64,000 nt of DNA from Rachycentron canadum. Its lineage: Eukaryota; Chordata; Actinopteri; Carangiformes; Rachycentridae. A program made the translations under genes and the position numbers. Shown in pieces: positions 35,231 to 46,978 of the stretch. The stretch is from contig CM076655.1 of the NCBI GenBank assembly GCA_038496675.1, forward strand, positions 22,119,948-22,183,947, read 5' to 3'. The notes below the pieces were generated by a model. The model worked only from the letters and a program-made list of their open reading frames with translations, searched no databases and was not told where the DNA came from. Each line of letters opens with the position of its first letter. The first letter of the stretch is position 1.

Positions 35231-37977
35231 AAAATAACATTTCAGACACAAATACCAAACAGATTCTCAAATGAGAGGATGTGCTGACCTTCTTTATTCA
35301 CAAATCACATATCTTTGGATTTTGAGTCATCTGATGACATTGTCGTGGCCTTCAGGCAACTGTAATAGGCATATCTCCCCATTTCCCAACTTTTCATCAA
35401 CCTAACAAATCAATCAGTAGTTTCAAATATTTTCTCAAATGATATCTTTTTCTATTCTTCATGCACTGAATGCACTGACCTCACTTATTCCGTTTCTTTC
35501 AAAATTCTTGACACTGGAAGTTACCTTTCTGTTTTACAGACTGATTGAACTTTGTGTTGAGTTTTACACTGTCTCTGCTCATAGACTCTAAAGTACTACA
35601 GTCGTGCTGTATCTCACTGGTCTGTTTTTAAGACTCAAATACATTGTCTCTGCTTTCTCTCTAATTAGCTGAACATTACATAATCCTCTTAGGGAATAAT
35701 GCCAGGAAATATGTGTTTAACATTGAATTTATGAAACGGAACCAAACTAATTATCAATTTATGATATAATCTTAGAATAATTATGGCACAGTCTCTCTTC
35801 AAATCTCTTCACTCATCAGTCTCAACCATCAGCGGATTCATGCTCCTCTCTTAAAATGATGTTTCTGCTCATGAGCCTTCCACTCCTCCTTGTGCCACTT
35901 CACTTTCATTTTTGACTGAACTTGATAAGCATGTTTCATCATTATCCCCAGAAACACTGATGAATTTCTGTTTTATTTCTACAGTTGAAACAGCGCCCTC
36001 TTCTGCTCACAGCCCATTAATGTTCGGGGCCTGGTAGAGAATCACAGTGTTCGAACTCTGTAGTGATCACTTCAACTTCTCATTCATATTCAATGACTCA
36101 TTCATATTTCCAAACGATGAACCTATAAATTAGGCTCCATCTTTTTTAAGCCAATGAGATGGTCTTTAATTTAGAGGACATTACTTGTTTGTGCCACCTT
36201 TTTAAGAGACTAAGTTCACGTTTCATTTTGATTTCACGTTAGTTGCTTGAACTGCTTGAGGTTCTGCTACAGTTTCTCTGGGAGATCTGACTTTAGTCCT
36301 TCTTTTAAAGTAGCATCAGGACACAGTATCAGCTTCTGTTGGTTGATTTTCACTCCACTTTTAGCAATATGGTCTCATTTCATATCTCAGGCTCTAGCTG
36401 AACTTTGTGGACTTGCTGACAGATCCGTCATCCACCGGCTCCCTCCACAGTTGTAGCTCATAATTATTCTACACTCATAACTGCTGCAGCAGAACATCAT
36501 CAAGTTTATTGATGACTCTGCCATCTTTAATCTGTTTCAGCAGGAAACATGGAACCATGGAGGCGTTGTCTATACATTATAGACATAAATATAGATATAA
36601 ATCCTAATTAAGTATAGTATGTCCTCAATAAAACATATCTTTTCAAATCTGTTACTCAAGTTAAGTAGTAACATTAGAAAATAGCAGTGGAAATGCAATA
36701 CCATTAAAATCTGAATATCCTGCTTTTAAAAATCTGTAAAATCAAACAAAATATTCTCAAATAATAGAAAGTTTCATCATTCATGGATGTGTAAGAAACA
36801 TTGAAATGTTTAAATCTTGCTGGGTGTCTGTAGTATCTGATTATCTTTTTAATGTCTTTATGTGAAAACCAACTACACAAAGCACACACACACATACACA
36901 AATTCAAGGAAAATACTTTACTGAAGTGCTACCACCTCAAACTGTACCTACAGGCACAGTGTAAACATGATGTGTGGGGGGCTGTGAATGTTTCAGGAGG
37001 CCCTGCAACATGCCAGGGATTATTTGCTGTGTCTGAACTGTTGAGCTGTTGTCAGGGGGCCCACAAATCCTAGCTGGGGCCCTTTACCCCATAACTAAAA
37101 CTCAAAACACAGAACTGGAGTCACCCATCACTCCCCATCTAAAATACGAACAATTAAATATGAGTTACTGCAGGTTTGTTTGCACCATGTGACATTTGTA
37201 ACCAAAGGAATTGAACAGGCTTGTTTTCAATTAAATATCATATAGATCAAATTTGTAGGTGACAGAGTGAAGAAGCCATGAGTAAATGGAAAGATAACTT
37301 AATAAAAAAGGAGCCAGAGGGCGCTGCTGCACAGATTTGAATGCAGCACTCACTGTGTGTTATGTCCTGTATTATTGAGTATTTCAAAGCCCAAGAGATT
37401 CTTCTCAGTGAAAACATCTTTTTCAGCCACATCACTGTCTGTGATTGGATCTACACGGAAAAGAGATGGAGTTTATGACATTTTCTCGTGGATAGAAGTG
37501 AAGAAACCGACACACATTTTACATATCAGTATTTTTTTAATTTTGGTTTTATTTCTGGCTTCAAACACCAAAGACAGGTGGATTATGCCTCAACTGGAAT
37601 AAACTGAAAATCCATATGTGGCAAGGAAAGGCTGTAGCCTCGACTACAACTACAAAAACTAAAAACTTACTAGAGAGATTCAGTGAAGAGCTGAAGTTAC
37701 TCATGAAGCACCAGAAGAGTCTCAAAGAGTTTCTAAGCACTTTTATCTCTGCCTCAAATTTAGAATTAAAGCCCAGATTAATTCATTTGCCACATGCATG
37801 CAGCAATGGCAGTTTTGTGTGTACATGTTGTTGACTAGTAAAATTGCTCAGTAATATTGCCTAAGGAATAAAACCATACTCACTTGTATTTCTCAGGACG
37901 TACTTAAAACAACATCATATATATAGAAAATGTATGACAACAAATTGAAATACACATTAAAGCTGTGAATGTCTTAT
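35231..37977. other. Non-coding stretch, nothing recognised
   Basis: Mostly unique, AT-rich, CpG-poor DNA. Frames do not exceed 81 codons. CAGCGCCCTCT near 35991 and AGAGGGCGCTG near 37315 are in opposite orientation 1.3 kb apart, but the matching arms are only about 11 bases. Confidence 0.55.
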
Positions 37978-38500
37978 CCATAGACATGTATATGAAAGTG
38001 CACATTTGTTCTGAGGCTGTAAAGTGAAGCCAATGCTGAAATGTCTTAAACTGGACTTAAGGAAGAAAAAGAAGTCAGATTATATTGAAATTTATGTGAA
38101 AATGTCCCTACTTCTCACTTGATTTATTACCTCGGTGAATGTTTCTTTAATGAGTTTATGGTCTCAGTCTCTAGTTTCAAGTCTTCAACACAACATGATG
38201 TTCATTTTTTAAATGATGGTCCCATTTAGAGGAAAATAGACCATAAAGCAGGGGATGCATTAGGGGCGTCGCTACCGTGTGACTGACAGACTGTACCGCA
38301 CATGACAACCAGCCTGACAATCAGGATAGAGCACAGAGCAGGTCAGCTCCACCCCTGACTCCTCCTCAGCTCCACCTTCTCCTCCAAACATGGTTTCTTC
38401 TGGTTTCAAAAAACCAAGATGGCTGACAGACAAATTACAGACTTGAGGCTTCAAAACGGCAGCTCACAAAGCAATGGGTGACTTCATGGAGGGTTGCCAC
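37978..38500 (+). repeat. Teleost interspersed repeat, copy B
   Basis: Same family and orientation as 9781-10223 and about 80 bp longer. It keeps the segment 'aaaccaagatggctgaca..aaattacagacttgaggcttcaaaac' that an A-rich tract replaces in copy A. It ends 'gcaatgggtgacttcatgg..gggttgccac'. The copies are clearly diverged, so neither insertion is recent. Confidence 0.78.
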
Positions 38501-39079
38501 ATCTGCTGTACAGCCTCACTGACGTCCATCCTCACCATTTAGGTTATATTGTTATTTTCAGTTTATTCTTGTGTAAAATTCTTGATAAATAGTTTAGAAA
38601 GGCGACAAATGCACATAACACACTGGTGTTTAGAGTGCTTCACTAATGGACATTAATTACTTAGACATGCAGAAGAATTAATTAGGATGCTGGAGTAAAT
38701 CATTACTAAAATACCATAATGCCTTCATTTAAAAGGAGGCTGTGAGATGTAGAAAACTAGCTGTTTGAATCCCCTGAAACTGCAAGATCAGTCACAGTTG
38801 CACACAGGAAATAGTGCCAATGTCCCTTTGAGTCAAGCATTTAACCTTTGGCAGCACAGGATTGTATTTGGACACAGCAGGTGCATTTGTGAGTTTGTCT
38901 GAATGAGAGAAAAAATGCCTCAGAGAGAAACTACAGCAAAGACCTGACTGCTGAGCCAAGAGGAAGTCCTGACCTTTTCTGACATTTGCGGAACAGCCAA
39001 GTGGTCAGAAGCTGTCAGTCTGCCATGCGTCTGTTCACCCAGACTCTTTTTTTTTTTTTTTTAAACTATCGACCAGCAG

Positions 39080-39480
39080 ATGGCAGGAGTGCACTGCCCC
39101 TGTGGCTCCCTGCACTGAGGGACGTGGGCGCTGTGCCTGACTGCCAACTCAGGCATTATCTCACCCCAGTTTGATTCCATTACACAGGCAGAGGAGGAAA
39201 ATAAGGCTGACTCACAGTGCCGCTGCGCTCCCAGTCAAAGAATTAAGTTTTCTCCAACAGTGAATGAGATGGGGCTCCACTCAGTCTTTACTTAGAGCCT
39301 CATTACAATCAGCAGCGCCTTTTCAATATGGCCTCTTTAAGATGATAATAGCAAGCAGGCTGAGATTCATTAATACAAGGTCATAGTTGATTTGCACTGA
39401 AACCTGTTAGCAGTAATCATATTGGTTGTTGAAAAGCTTCTGCCGCTGAGTTTTGTTAATCAGCTCGTTCAACCTGAGCT
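39080..39480. other. CNE-like block
   Basis: About 400 bp of complex sequence: a GC-rich start, CCTCATTACAATCAGCAGCG near 39298, TTCATTAATACAAGGTCATAG at 39366-39386 with an SF1/ERR-type half-site CAAGGTCA at 39376-39383, then GTTAATCAGC near 39455. It lies between two poly-T runs. No coding frame. Strong by texture, untested by alignment. Confidence 0.42.
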
Positions 39481-40149
39481 GACGTTTTTTTTTTTTTTCA
39501 TCGCAAGTGAATTCAGCGACTTGGCTTTTTTTTAAGCATCTCATGCAAATAGTTCAAGTCTCTGCTCATAATCTAGTGCTGCTGGTTTCATGAAGTCCTG
39601 CTCCCACCGGAGAGGGTGTGAGTGCAGAGAAACGGCTGAGAAATCGCAATGTTTGGTTAAATAATATGGGTCTGGGTTGAGGTGAGCTGCAAAGCACAAA
39701 ATGATAAAGGAAGGTCAAAACCACTGAGCACACATCAATACCAGTCTCTAATGTTGGTCCAGGGATATCGGCGGCCAATATTTTTCTCATGATCAGACCG
39801 TTTTCGTGCCAAAAGATTCTCATATCCCTCTGAATAATAGTCCTCACATTGTTAACACGCCTCTGTCAATGCATTTGGATCATCTTGGCAGAATGAAACC
39901 ACCACATCTGCTCAGCAAATGAAGATTTCGTTTATAAAACCACAACTAAGTTAAATGGATAAATTAAATGTGGAAGCAGAGAGAGGAGCCTCTGATATCA
40001 ATCCAGATGGATGATACTGAGCCGCTGATGTCCAACTAGTAAGAGATACAGTATGATCGGTATCTTACTGTATCCGGTCCCATCAGAATCATTGTGATGA
40101 GCAACCTCGTCCATCTGGTGCTCTGAATAAATTCACCCAGATCTGTCTT

Positions 40150-40268
40150 CCTCTGCTGTAATTTATTTTTCTGTTTTATTATATTTGCTGTGTGCACATG
40201 TCTGTGGAGAAAGAAACTAAGCATTTCACAATGTACAGAAAACAACGTCGTGAATAAATTCTTGAATC
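40150..40268 (+). repeat. Possible LINE/SINE 3' tail
   Basis: 'aagcatttcacaatgtac..gtgaataaattcttgaatc' resembles teleost retroelement tails ('..aataaacttgaa'). Weak and unsupported by a body. Confidence 0.3.
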
Positions 40269-40482
40269 AGTTGTCACGTAACAAAAAGTCCCACTGTATT
40301 TTTTTACTCATAACAATTTTTACAACATAATTTGATACATATATAAATATATTAGGGAGATTAGGGGAAATACTTTTCATATTAACCATATGTGGTATGA
40401 ACAACATATTTTCTCCATTGCCATAAAACATATAATACAATGTTCACCATGTTTAAACTACATATTATATTAATTTCAGTCA

Positions 40483-40572
40483 GAGTTTTATTTATGTAGC
40501 CAAACGTCACAAATCACCAATTTGCCTCAAGGGGTTTTGCAATCTGTAAAACATATGAGCTTAAGACCCTGG
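40483..40572 (+). repeat. Teleost repeat (caaatttgcctcaaggggttttgcaatctgt type)
   Basis: 'gttttatttatgtagcca', 'tcacaaatcaccaatttgcctca', 'ggggttttgcaatctgtaaaacat' and 'agaccct' follow the order of a very common teleost repeat ending in the 'ggctttacaatctgtac..gaccct' motif. The copy is short and diverged, with no insertion-site duplication visible to me. Confidence 0.68.
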
Positions 40573-41225
40573 ATTTGAATATCCAGGTCTCTCTAAGACA
40601 TACAATATGACCAGTATCGTACATGAGAATCAGGATAAAGTTACAGGATTAGGTTGTAATATTCTATTAAAAAGACATCAGTAAACCACAATGTTGCACT
40701 GGATGACATGTCACTTCATTACCATGAACCACGGACACTGTAGTTTACTCTAAATCAACTCCACATATTGTAAACACTCACCACCACAGCAAATGTGTAG
40801 TAATACACCACATAAAATAGTCCCCAAAAAAGCACTATTTACCCCTGTTTGACTAAAACCTTTGCTAATAACTGCAGTGACAAGCTGTTAAAGGAAAATA
40901 TTTAGCATTTATATGAAATTAAATTTTATATATTATGACCAGCTTTGGAGATTTATGTCTTCAGTGGGCTTGAAGCTGAGTGGCAGGTACAGAGAAAGTT
41001 GGAAAGTAGTGGTAAACAGACTTCTACACTGTTGGCTTTGGTCTTTGGGAGGCATTTGGAAATAATATAAAATATGGGAGAAGCTGGTTACATAATTTAG
41101 TTTGTAAACCCTGTATTCAGTTTTCTTATTATGTTTGGTAAACTTCCTTGAGGGTAACAGTTCATCGTGAAGGAAAATTCTGGAGGTTGGAGCTATCATG
41201 TTTCCAGGCTGCCCATCCATTCGTC

Positions 41226-41425
41226 CCTTTCTTGTGAACTCAACATCTCAGTAATGTTTTCAGGGAATTTCTTCAAATTTGGCCTAAACATTACTTACTT
41301 AGATTTTGATGGTCAAAGGTCAAGGTCATTGTGACCACATGAAACTTATTCCTGCCATAACTCAAGACACAGCAGACAGCAGTTATGACAAAATTCACCA
41401 CAAATGGTTAATACTTTATATAATT
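41226..41425 (+). repeat. Teleost repeat carrying nuclear-receptor-like half-sites
   Basis: 'cttgtgaactcaacatctca', 'agggaatttcttcaaatttgg', 'gatggtcaaaggtcaaggtc', 'attgtgacc', 'ccataactcaagacac' and 'atgacaaaattcaccacaaatg' match in order a widespread teleost repeat. It contains TGGTCA A AGGTCA (DR1, 41310-41322), a third direct half-site AGGTCA at 41323-41328, and an inverted TGACCA at 41332-41337 giving an IR3 layout. No coding capacity is visible. The class is uncertain. Confidence 0.75.
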
Positions 41426-42129
41426 TGGACCAACAGGGACGTAACCTGAAACGAGTCTGAGATGCGGAGGCATACAACCGCAAAGTGGTAATTCTGGTTT
41501 ATTCCTATTTTGTGCTTGCTTGTATTGTGAGCTTCCCTGTAATTTTGCCAGGTTTAAAATATGAGTTGGAACATTAGTCATACATTGTGTTTCACGGTAC
41601 AGTTAGTGCATATGAATTGTATAACTGCATGTTCTGCTGCACTTTGTCTTCACAAAATCCCCCATTCTTCTCTTTTTCCTATAATCACCATTTCTTCCCG
41701 TTTCAATGCATCATTATTAACCAGCGCACACAATCAGCATTTCACTAAGCAGACCACATACTGCTTTAAAAAGTCAGCAGCCAACGAGTGGTCCCTGGTG
41801 CAGGAGACTGCCTCTTTGAGTAAGCTTGACAACCAGAAAGGAGGACCAGTCTCAGTGCAAGTGGCAGCAAGTGGTCAGCTGTGTGATCAGTCAATTGCAT
41901 GATTAATCAACCTGCTCACAGTACATTAAGCTAAAATCATGGTCTGCCTGCCTGTTCACTGTCTTCCAGAGAGAATAAAGTATAAAGTCAGTCATAAAGT
42001 GATGAAACAAACTGGCAAAAAAACAATAAATGACAAGAAAAGAAAGAGCAAAAAATGAAAACAAAGCTCAATATTGCATTCTTTCCTTGCCTAGAAGAGT
42101 GAGGTCACCAAATACTTTCCATCCTTCAA

Positions 42130-42425
42130 ACACTTATGGCAAGAAAACGCTATATGATTCAAAACAGATACCCGGATCACACCACCGCTGCCCTTGATTC
42201 ATTTCAGCGTGTCATACCATACATTAATCTTCAGTCCTCGTGGCTCTTCACAGGCCAGCAGCCGTACAGCTGCATGTGGACTGAAGCCCACGTCAGGATT
42301 GTGATCGCCGCAGAGACATCGCCTGCTCTCTTCGCAGAATACCCTGACACTCTAATCCTGTTTAATGACAGCGTGCCATGCTCAGACTGGAACGCTTGAA
42401 TCAGGCCTTCCGGTTACATAACCCA
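42130..42425 (+). other. CNE-like block with an unexplained 87-codon frame
   Basis: GC-balanced, repeat-free DNA. The frame 42136-42399 starts ATG and has a mixed amino-acid composition (MARKRYMIQNRYPDH...) without low complexity, which is unusual among the short frames here. I see no Kozak-type support, no splice sites I trust and no known domain. It may be a conserved non-coding element or a chance frame; a small exon is less likely. Confidence 0.3.
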
Positions 42426-44399
42426 ACGTGGTGTCAATGATACGGTTTAGCACTATAGGCTAATATAGTTGCGTGTGCGAGGGTGTCGAGCCTTGGTAAC
42501 CACGTTCGCCGAGTCTGAGAGTCCCCAAGTGAAATATCACCCATGACTCATTGCCTCCTCTGCCATTTTCCCTCTGACTAACATTTACGTGACATTAGGA
42601 AGTTGGTAGCAAGATTGCTTCCTGCAATCAAAATTGGTGCCACCAAAGCGTGGTGAAATATGTTTACCCATATAACCTGTTTGTGATCATTTGAACAACA
42701 TCACATGTTGTGAATATAGCAAATATATTGTTGGAGTTTCACCCTGGGGTACCTGAACAGTAAAAAAATCTACATGTGGATCAATGAGAAAATTAGCATT
42801 TGTAGGCCTTTGGCTGATGCTGACTTCTCATACAAGTGTTTGCTAAGAGAATAAGGGGTTTTGCATCCTGTGCATACTTTGTTTTATGTACAAAACGAGA
42901 GAAACTGATTTCGTAATCATTCTCTTTATTATCTCAAACAAACTTCTGTTGCTGCTAAAACAAAGTTTCTTTCCTACATTACGCTGGGTGCTGAGAGCAG
43001 CAGATTTAAAAGCACTTATGGGCTGGTTATAGAGGTTGAGTTTCATTTGATGTGTTTAGCTAGATATAAAAAAAGAAATGTATTTATATAATAAGGTCAC
43101 ATGTATTGACTAGGGCTGTAGTCTCCCGGCTCAGTGGTCGATTGGTGTGTCAATATGCTTTTGATCGCTAGAGTTACTTTCACAAGGAGAAAAGTGCTAC
43201 ATCAATCGCCTTTGACAATTAATCCTGATTTTCAGTGGCAGGAGGCACAGTTTTGACAACAGCCCAACCAAATGGAGACTGCAAGGTCTAACTTATTTAA
43301 CAATTTACTGAATGCTCATTTTGAGTTGGCTCCAAACTAACTGACACCAAGTCCATTGGATATCAATGCACTGTGGACAATTTAGTTAATGTATAGATAA
43401 TGTGCATTTTCCCTGCGGACTGGGAGAAGACTGGTTTCAATTTCAAGCATTATTTTCTGTGGTTGACTATAGCCCTAGTAGTTTCACATATTTTTGGATG
43501 GAAGATAATGCCTTTATTCAAGCTCTTAATTATATTACTCAATATAAAATTACATCCTAATGGTGCACACACATCATGTAATCATTATGAATCATCCTGT
43601 TCAAAGAATAACATCATTTGTGGCACTATTTCTAAATGAAAAGCTTTGTTATAACCAGTGACCGACGACTCCTGCACTGATAATTAAATTCCCATAAGAA
43701 TCTTGTTTTTTTCTGACCTTCCACTGGTTTAAGTTCTCACATCGCTTCAGTGATGTAGAGGCGTGCAGTGTCAGTACACTGTGACATCAACAAACAGAGA
43801 GATGAAACAGAAGAAACCTTCAATCAGACATTACCTCTCAGCCTAGTGTTTCTCTTTATTATATTACATTGGCTTCATTGAATTCCAAACCAGCCATGAA
43901 TCTGGTACCCAATGTCGCCTTGTCCGTTCTTTCTACAACAAGCCCTTTGGCCAACAGGCCATATTATTTCAGATTAAATACCTTAGGATACCTAAGAAAA
44001 AGGAAGATAAATATGTGCCTTGTTACATTTTAAATGAATCTATATAAATCAGTGTAATGTTTGTACCAGGTTTCTACCATTTCTTGTGACTAAAAGCCAG
44101 AGTAAAAACTCTTTGGACCACTGAAATGCATTGTGGCTATTCTAAATGATAGTCACGACATGGTTTAGTAATAACCTATAAGTGGTTTTGCCAAATAAAA
44201 ACAGCACAGATCAGACTTTGACCCTGTAAATTTAAGAGCAGCAATTTTACCCACGGAGCTGCAGGACTTTTAAATCTGTAGTCTCTGTAATGAAGCCAAA
44301 CCCTAAAGGAAACAGTTATAACAGATCCAATATGTGTGATTAGAAGCTGTATTTTTAAACTTTAAAAGGATAGTGTTGAAGCGCAATGAAACAAGCCAT

Positions 44400-44665
44400 C
44401 ACCCTTTTTTAGCATTATCATTGGCGTCTTTCATCTGGCCCTGACACCTCTGTCGTTTGTCAGGACTTATTGATTGCGTGTCTGTCTGCAACCAGCATCT
44501 GATGACGCCTGAAGGGACGAGAAGTGTCAGTGCCTTCCTTGTGACCTCTCTACGGGGCGGCGAGGTGTCGGCCTGTCACTTTGCACCATGCGCCTGTCAT
44601 TATGTCTGTGTGTGAAACTGCCACACGTCTGCTGGTCTGACCAGCTCTGCAGAGGTTCAAAGGCT
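44400..44665. other. CNE-like block with TALE-type sites
   Basis: CTGACACCTCTGTCG at 44441-44455 places TGACA and TGTC cores (MEIS/TGIF type) four bases apart. TTTGTCAGGAC at 44457-44467 adds another, and TTATTGATTGCG at 44468-44479 holds a PBX-type TGATTG. The following 180 bp are balanced and non-repetitive. No frame. Enhancer function is inferred from motifs only. Confidence 0.4.
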
Positions 44666-45199
44666 TCGGGGAATAAGTCATTTCAGTCCACCAAATGGAT
44701 TTCTATAATAGAATTTTCAAGGGCAGTGGAATAGTGAATAAAGCCCACTGGTGTATGAGTGTTTGATGTGAGCTGATTACAACTCAGCAATATGAAGACT
44801 TCTAGCCTGCCCTGTCTAATGAAAGGTTGAAATGAGCGGTGTCTTAAAATACAAATCCTACAATATATGCTCTGTTTGTGTTGAGGAAGAGAAGGACATC
44901 TCATTTTCTCACCGGAAAAAATAATTGAGATGTAAAAAGATGTTAAAGTCCTGTACTGTTTCTTCACAGGTGACTGACACTTAGAAGCACTTTCTGGACC
45001 TACATGGTGATGACCTACATGATCTACATGGAAAATATCTTTAATGTAAAATCTAAAAATCTAAACTGAGGCAAAGAAGTTAACTACAAAAATTCAACCA
45101 GTCCTCCAACCTGAACAACCATTAAGCTCATTTGTTTTTTCAACCTTCTGATACGACCCACAAGAGTATTGCCTGAAATAGCAACTCTATAGCAGTAGG

Positions 45200-45625
45200 C
45201 ATACTAGACCTTGGTTGTCATGGTTACAATAATAAACATGCTGACTGTACTGAGAGTGGCGTACCCATCTTCGTTGCCATGGTTACTGCAATAACAATCA
45301 TGGCTTGGTTAGGTTCAGGCACTTAGACTACTTGGTTAGGTAGAAGGTTAGGTTCAGGTAAAAGATGGTCATTTGAGTTAAAATTAGTGCTTCGTCAATA
45401 TTAGGCAATCTCTGTTGCCATGGTTACTGCAACAATGTGGTTAACTTTGTCCTTTCACATGAGAATCAAACACACTGCTTTCATGTCGTTTTCATTAGTT
45501 TTGTTGACCCATCCATCCTGACATGGACTTTTTTGCTCTATAAACTACATCACTGCACGCTTCCCTTTGTTCCTGTAATAATTACTACAGCCACTAGATG
45601 TCACCTAACGATAAAATGTAGCTAT
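45200..45625 (+). repeat. Teleost repeat region with triplicated 'gttgccatggttactgca'
   Basis: GTTGTCATGGTTACAATAA at 45214-45232, GTTGCCATGGTTACTGCAA at 45273-45291 and the same 19-mer at 45414-45432. Between them, 'ggttaggttcaggcac..tacttggttaggta' and 'ggttaggttcaggtaaaagatggtcatttgagttaaaat' follow a common teleost repeat ('ttggttaggtttaggcaccaaaactacttggttagg..aaaagatcatggtttgggttaaaat'). The 'gccactagatgtcac' word near 45590 also belongs to such repeats. Exact borders unknown. Confidence 0.55.
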
Positions 45626-46187
45626 GGCTAATAGTAACCTGCTGCACAAATGATGTGTGGGCTCATTTTTTACACAGTGTTAGTCTCCTAAGTACAATTC
45701 AAGTGTTTACAGTCACCAAAATGCAGGAAAAAAACGACATTTTGTTCTGTATTGATGACATAAAAAACCAATGCAGTGACTTTTACAGATTGGCAGATCT
45801 GAACAATAACCCCCCCACACCACACACACACACAAAAAACATCCTCACCATCCTAAGGTGCCATTCAGCTGCCTACAAAAATGGCACCGACTATAGCTAC
45901 TAAGAAGTCAAGCTAGCTTCCAGCTGTGATGCCACCACAGGAGGGCAGTGAATTTCACGACGGATGGAAACAGGCATGAGATCCTTTACAGGGCCAAGGG
46001 CAGTTCTGGAGAGATATGGCGTCCACATCTGTATCTTTCAAACCGATGACTGATGACTGACTGATTGACATGTAAAAGCTCAGCTTCATTAAACTGTGCT
46101 GGTTTCATCACTAGACTTTAATTACTTGAATTGAATATGTGTTGTATGTGTTATTTACTTTTACTAATTATCTGCTTTTTGGCAATA

Positions 46188-46208
46188 ATTACCTACTTGG
46201 TAGGTAAT
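46188..46208. repeat. Short perfect inverted repeat
   Basis: Nine-base arms (ATTACCTAC) around TTG. Likely chance, noted for completeness. Confidence 0.5.
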
Positions 46209-46799
46209 CAACTTTGGCACTGAATATAACTTAGAATCTTTATGTTCTCCCTCTAACTGCTTAGTTATAGATATCGCCAATGAAACACTGTTATTTAAGA
46301 TTATTAAATAATTAAATAGGTGTCTTTCAAATCCCAGAGAATCCCATTGTTAAGATTGAAGGCCGCTCCCTGACTCAGGAAATAATCTGTCTGGTGAGCT
46401 CAGTCCTTGAGGTTTTTTAATTACCCTAATGCACATCGAGTCGGAAGACAAAGCCTTGACTGTGCAGTCTCTCCTGGTATATTTCTGTGAAGGAGAAGGA
46501 ACAGAAAATTATAAATATAGACGTATCCAGCAGTAATGGTTGGACTGGTGCTCAGGGTACTCAGAGTTGTAGAAGTGTATAAGTTCACTATACATCCTCT
46601 GATTATGCCAGTTATGATTAAGTAGGTTCCTTTTATGGCTTTAGAAGACAAGTCAGAAAACTCCCTCATCATGCCACGCGCAAAGTCCATTCATTCCAAC
46701 CACATATTGCCGGCTTAATCCCTGACCAAAGAAAGTGACATGAGCGACTTTGACACCAGTCTTTATATCACTTGCACAGAAAGAGACACTTTGCCAAGC

Positions 46800-46945
46800 A
46801 CATCATCACATGTCGGCCTGAATCACTTTCCTCTCACTCCATTTGCTGCTGTGCTCGGATCAGCTTTCCATCTTGACACTTGCTAATGTCCCCGCTATCC
46901 TCACTGAGGCTGTTCTCCCTCGATTGGAGGGAGTAGAGAGGGTAG
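46800..46945. other. CNE-like block (weak)
   Basis: Balanced, non-repetitive sequence ('tgaatcactttcctctcactcc', 'gatcagctttccatcttgac') ending in a G-rich lead into T23. Low support. Confidence 0.22.
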
Positions 46946-46955
46946 GGGGGGTTGA

Positions 46956-46978
46956 TTTTTTTTTTTTTTTTTTTTTTT
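46956..46978. repeat. T23 homopolymer
   Basis: Twenty-three T residues preceded by a purine-rich stretch; its reverse complement is a run of lysine codons on the minus frame. Confidence 0.9.

Larger units (their letters stand above)
38501..41225. other. Non-coding stretch, no gene seen
   Basis: T16 at 39047-39062 and T14 at 39485-39498 flank the CNE-like block at 39.08 kb. A possible retroelement tail and a teleost repeat near 40.2-40.6 kb are listed separately. Frames stay at or below 95 codons and match nothing. Confidence 0.6.
41426..45199. other. Non-coding stretch, no gene seen
   Basis: Frames of 113 (41561-41902) and 87 codons (42136-42399) exist but match no family. CNE-like blocks at 42.13 and 44.40 kb are listed separately. 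'gactagggctgtagtctcccggc' near 43110 recalls the start of hAT-like teleost repeats but no opposite end was found. The rest is unique AT-rich DNA. Confidence 0.58.

Noticed and set aside
35985..37330. Inverted CAGCGCCCTCT / AGAGGGCGCTG pair that could bound a 1.3-kb transposon
   Set aside because: Matching arms are only about 11 bases, the wider flanks do not pair, and no transposase frame lies between.
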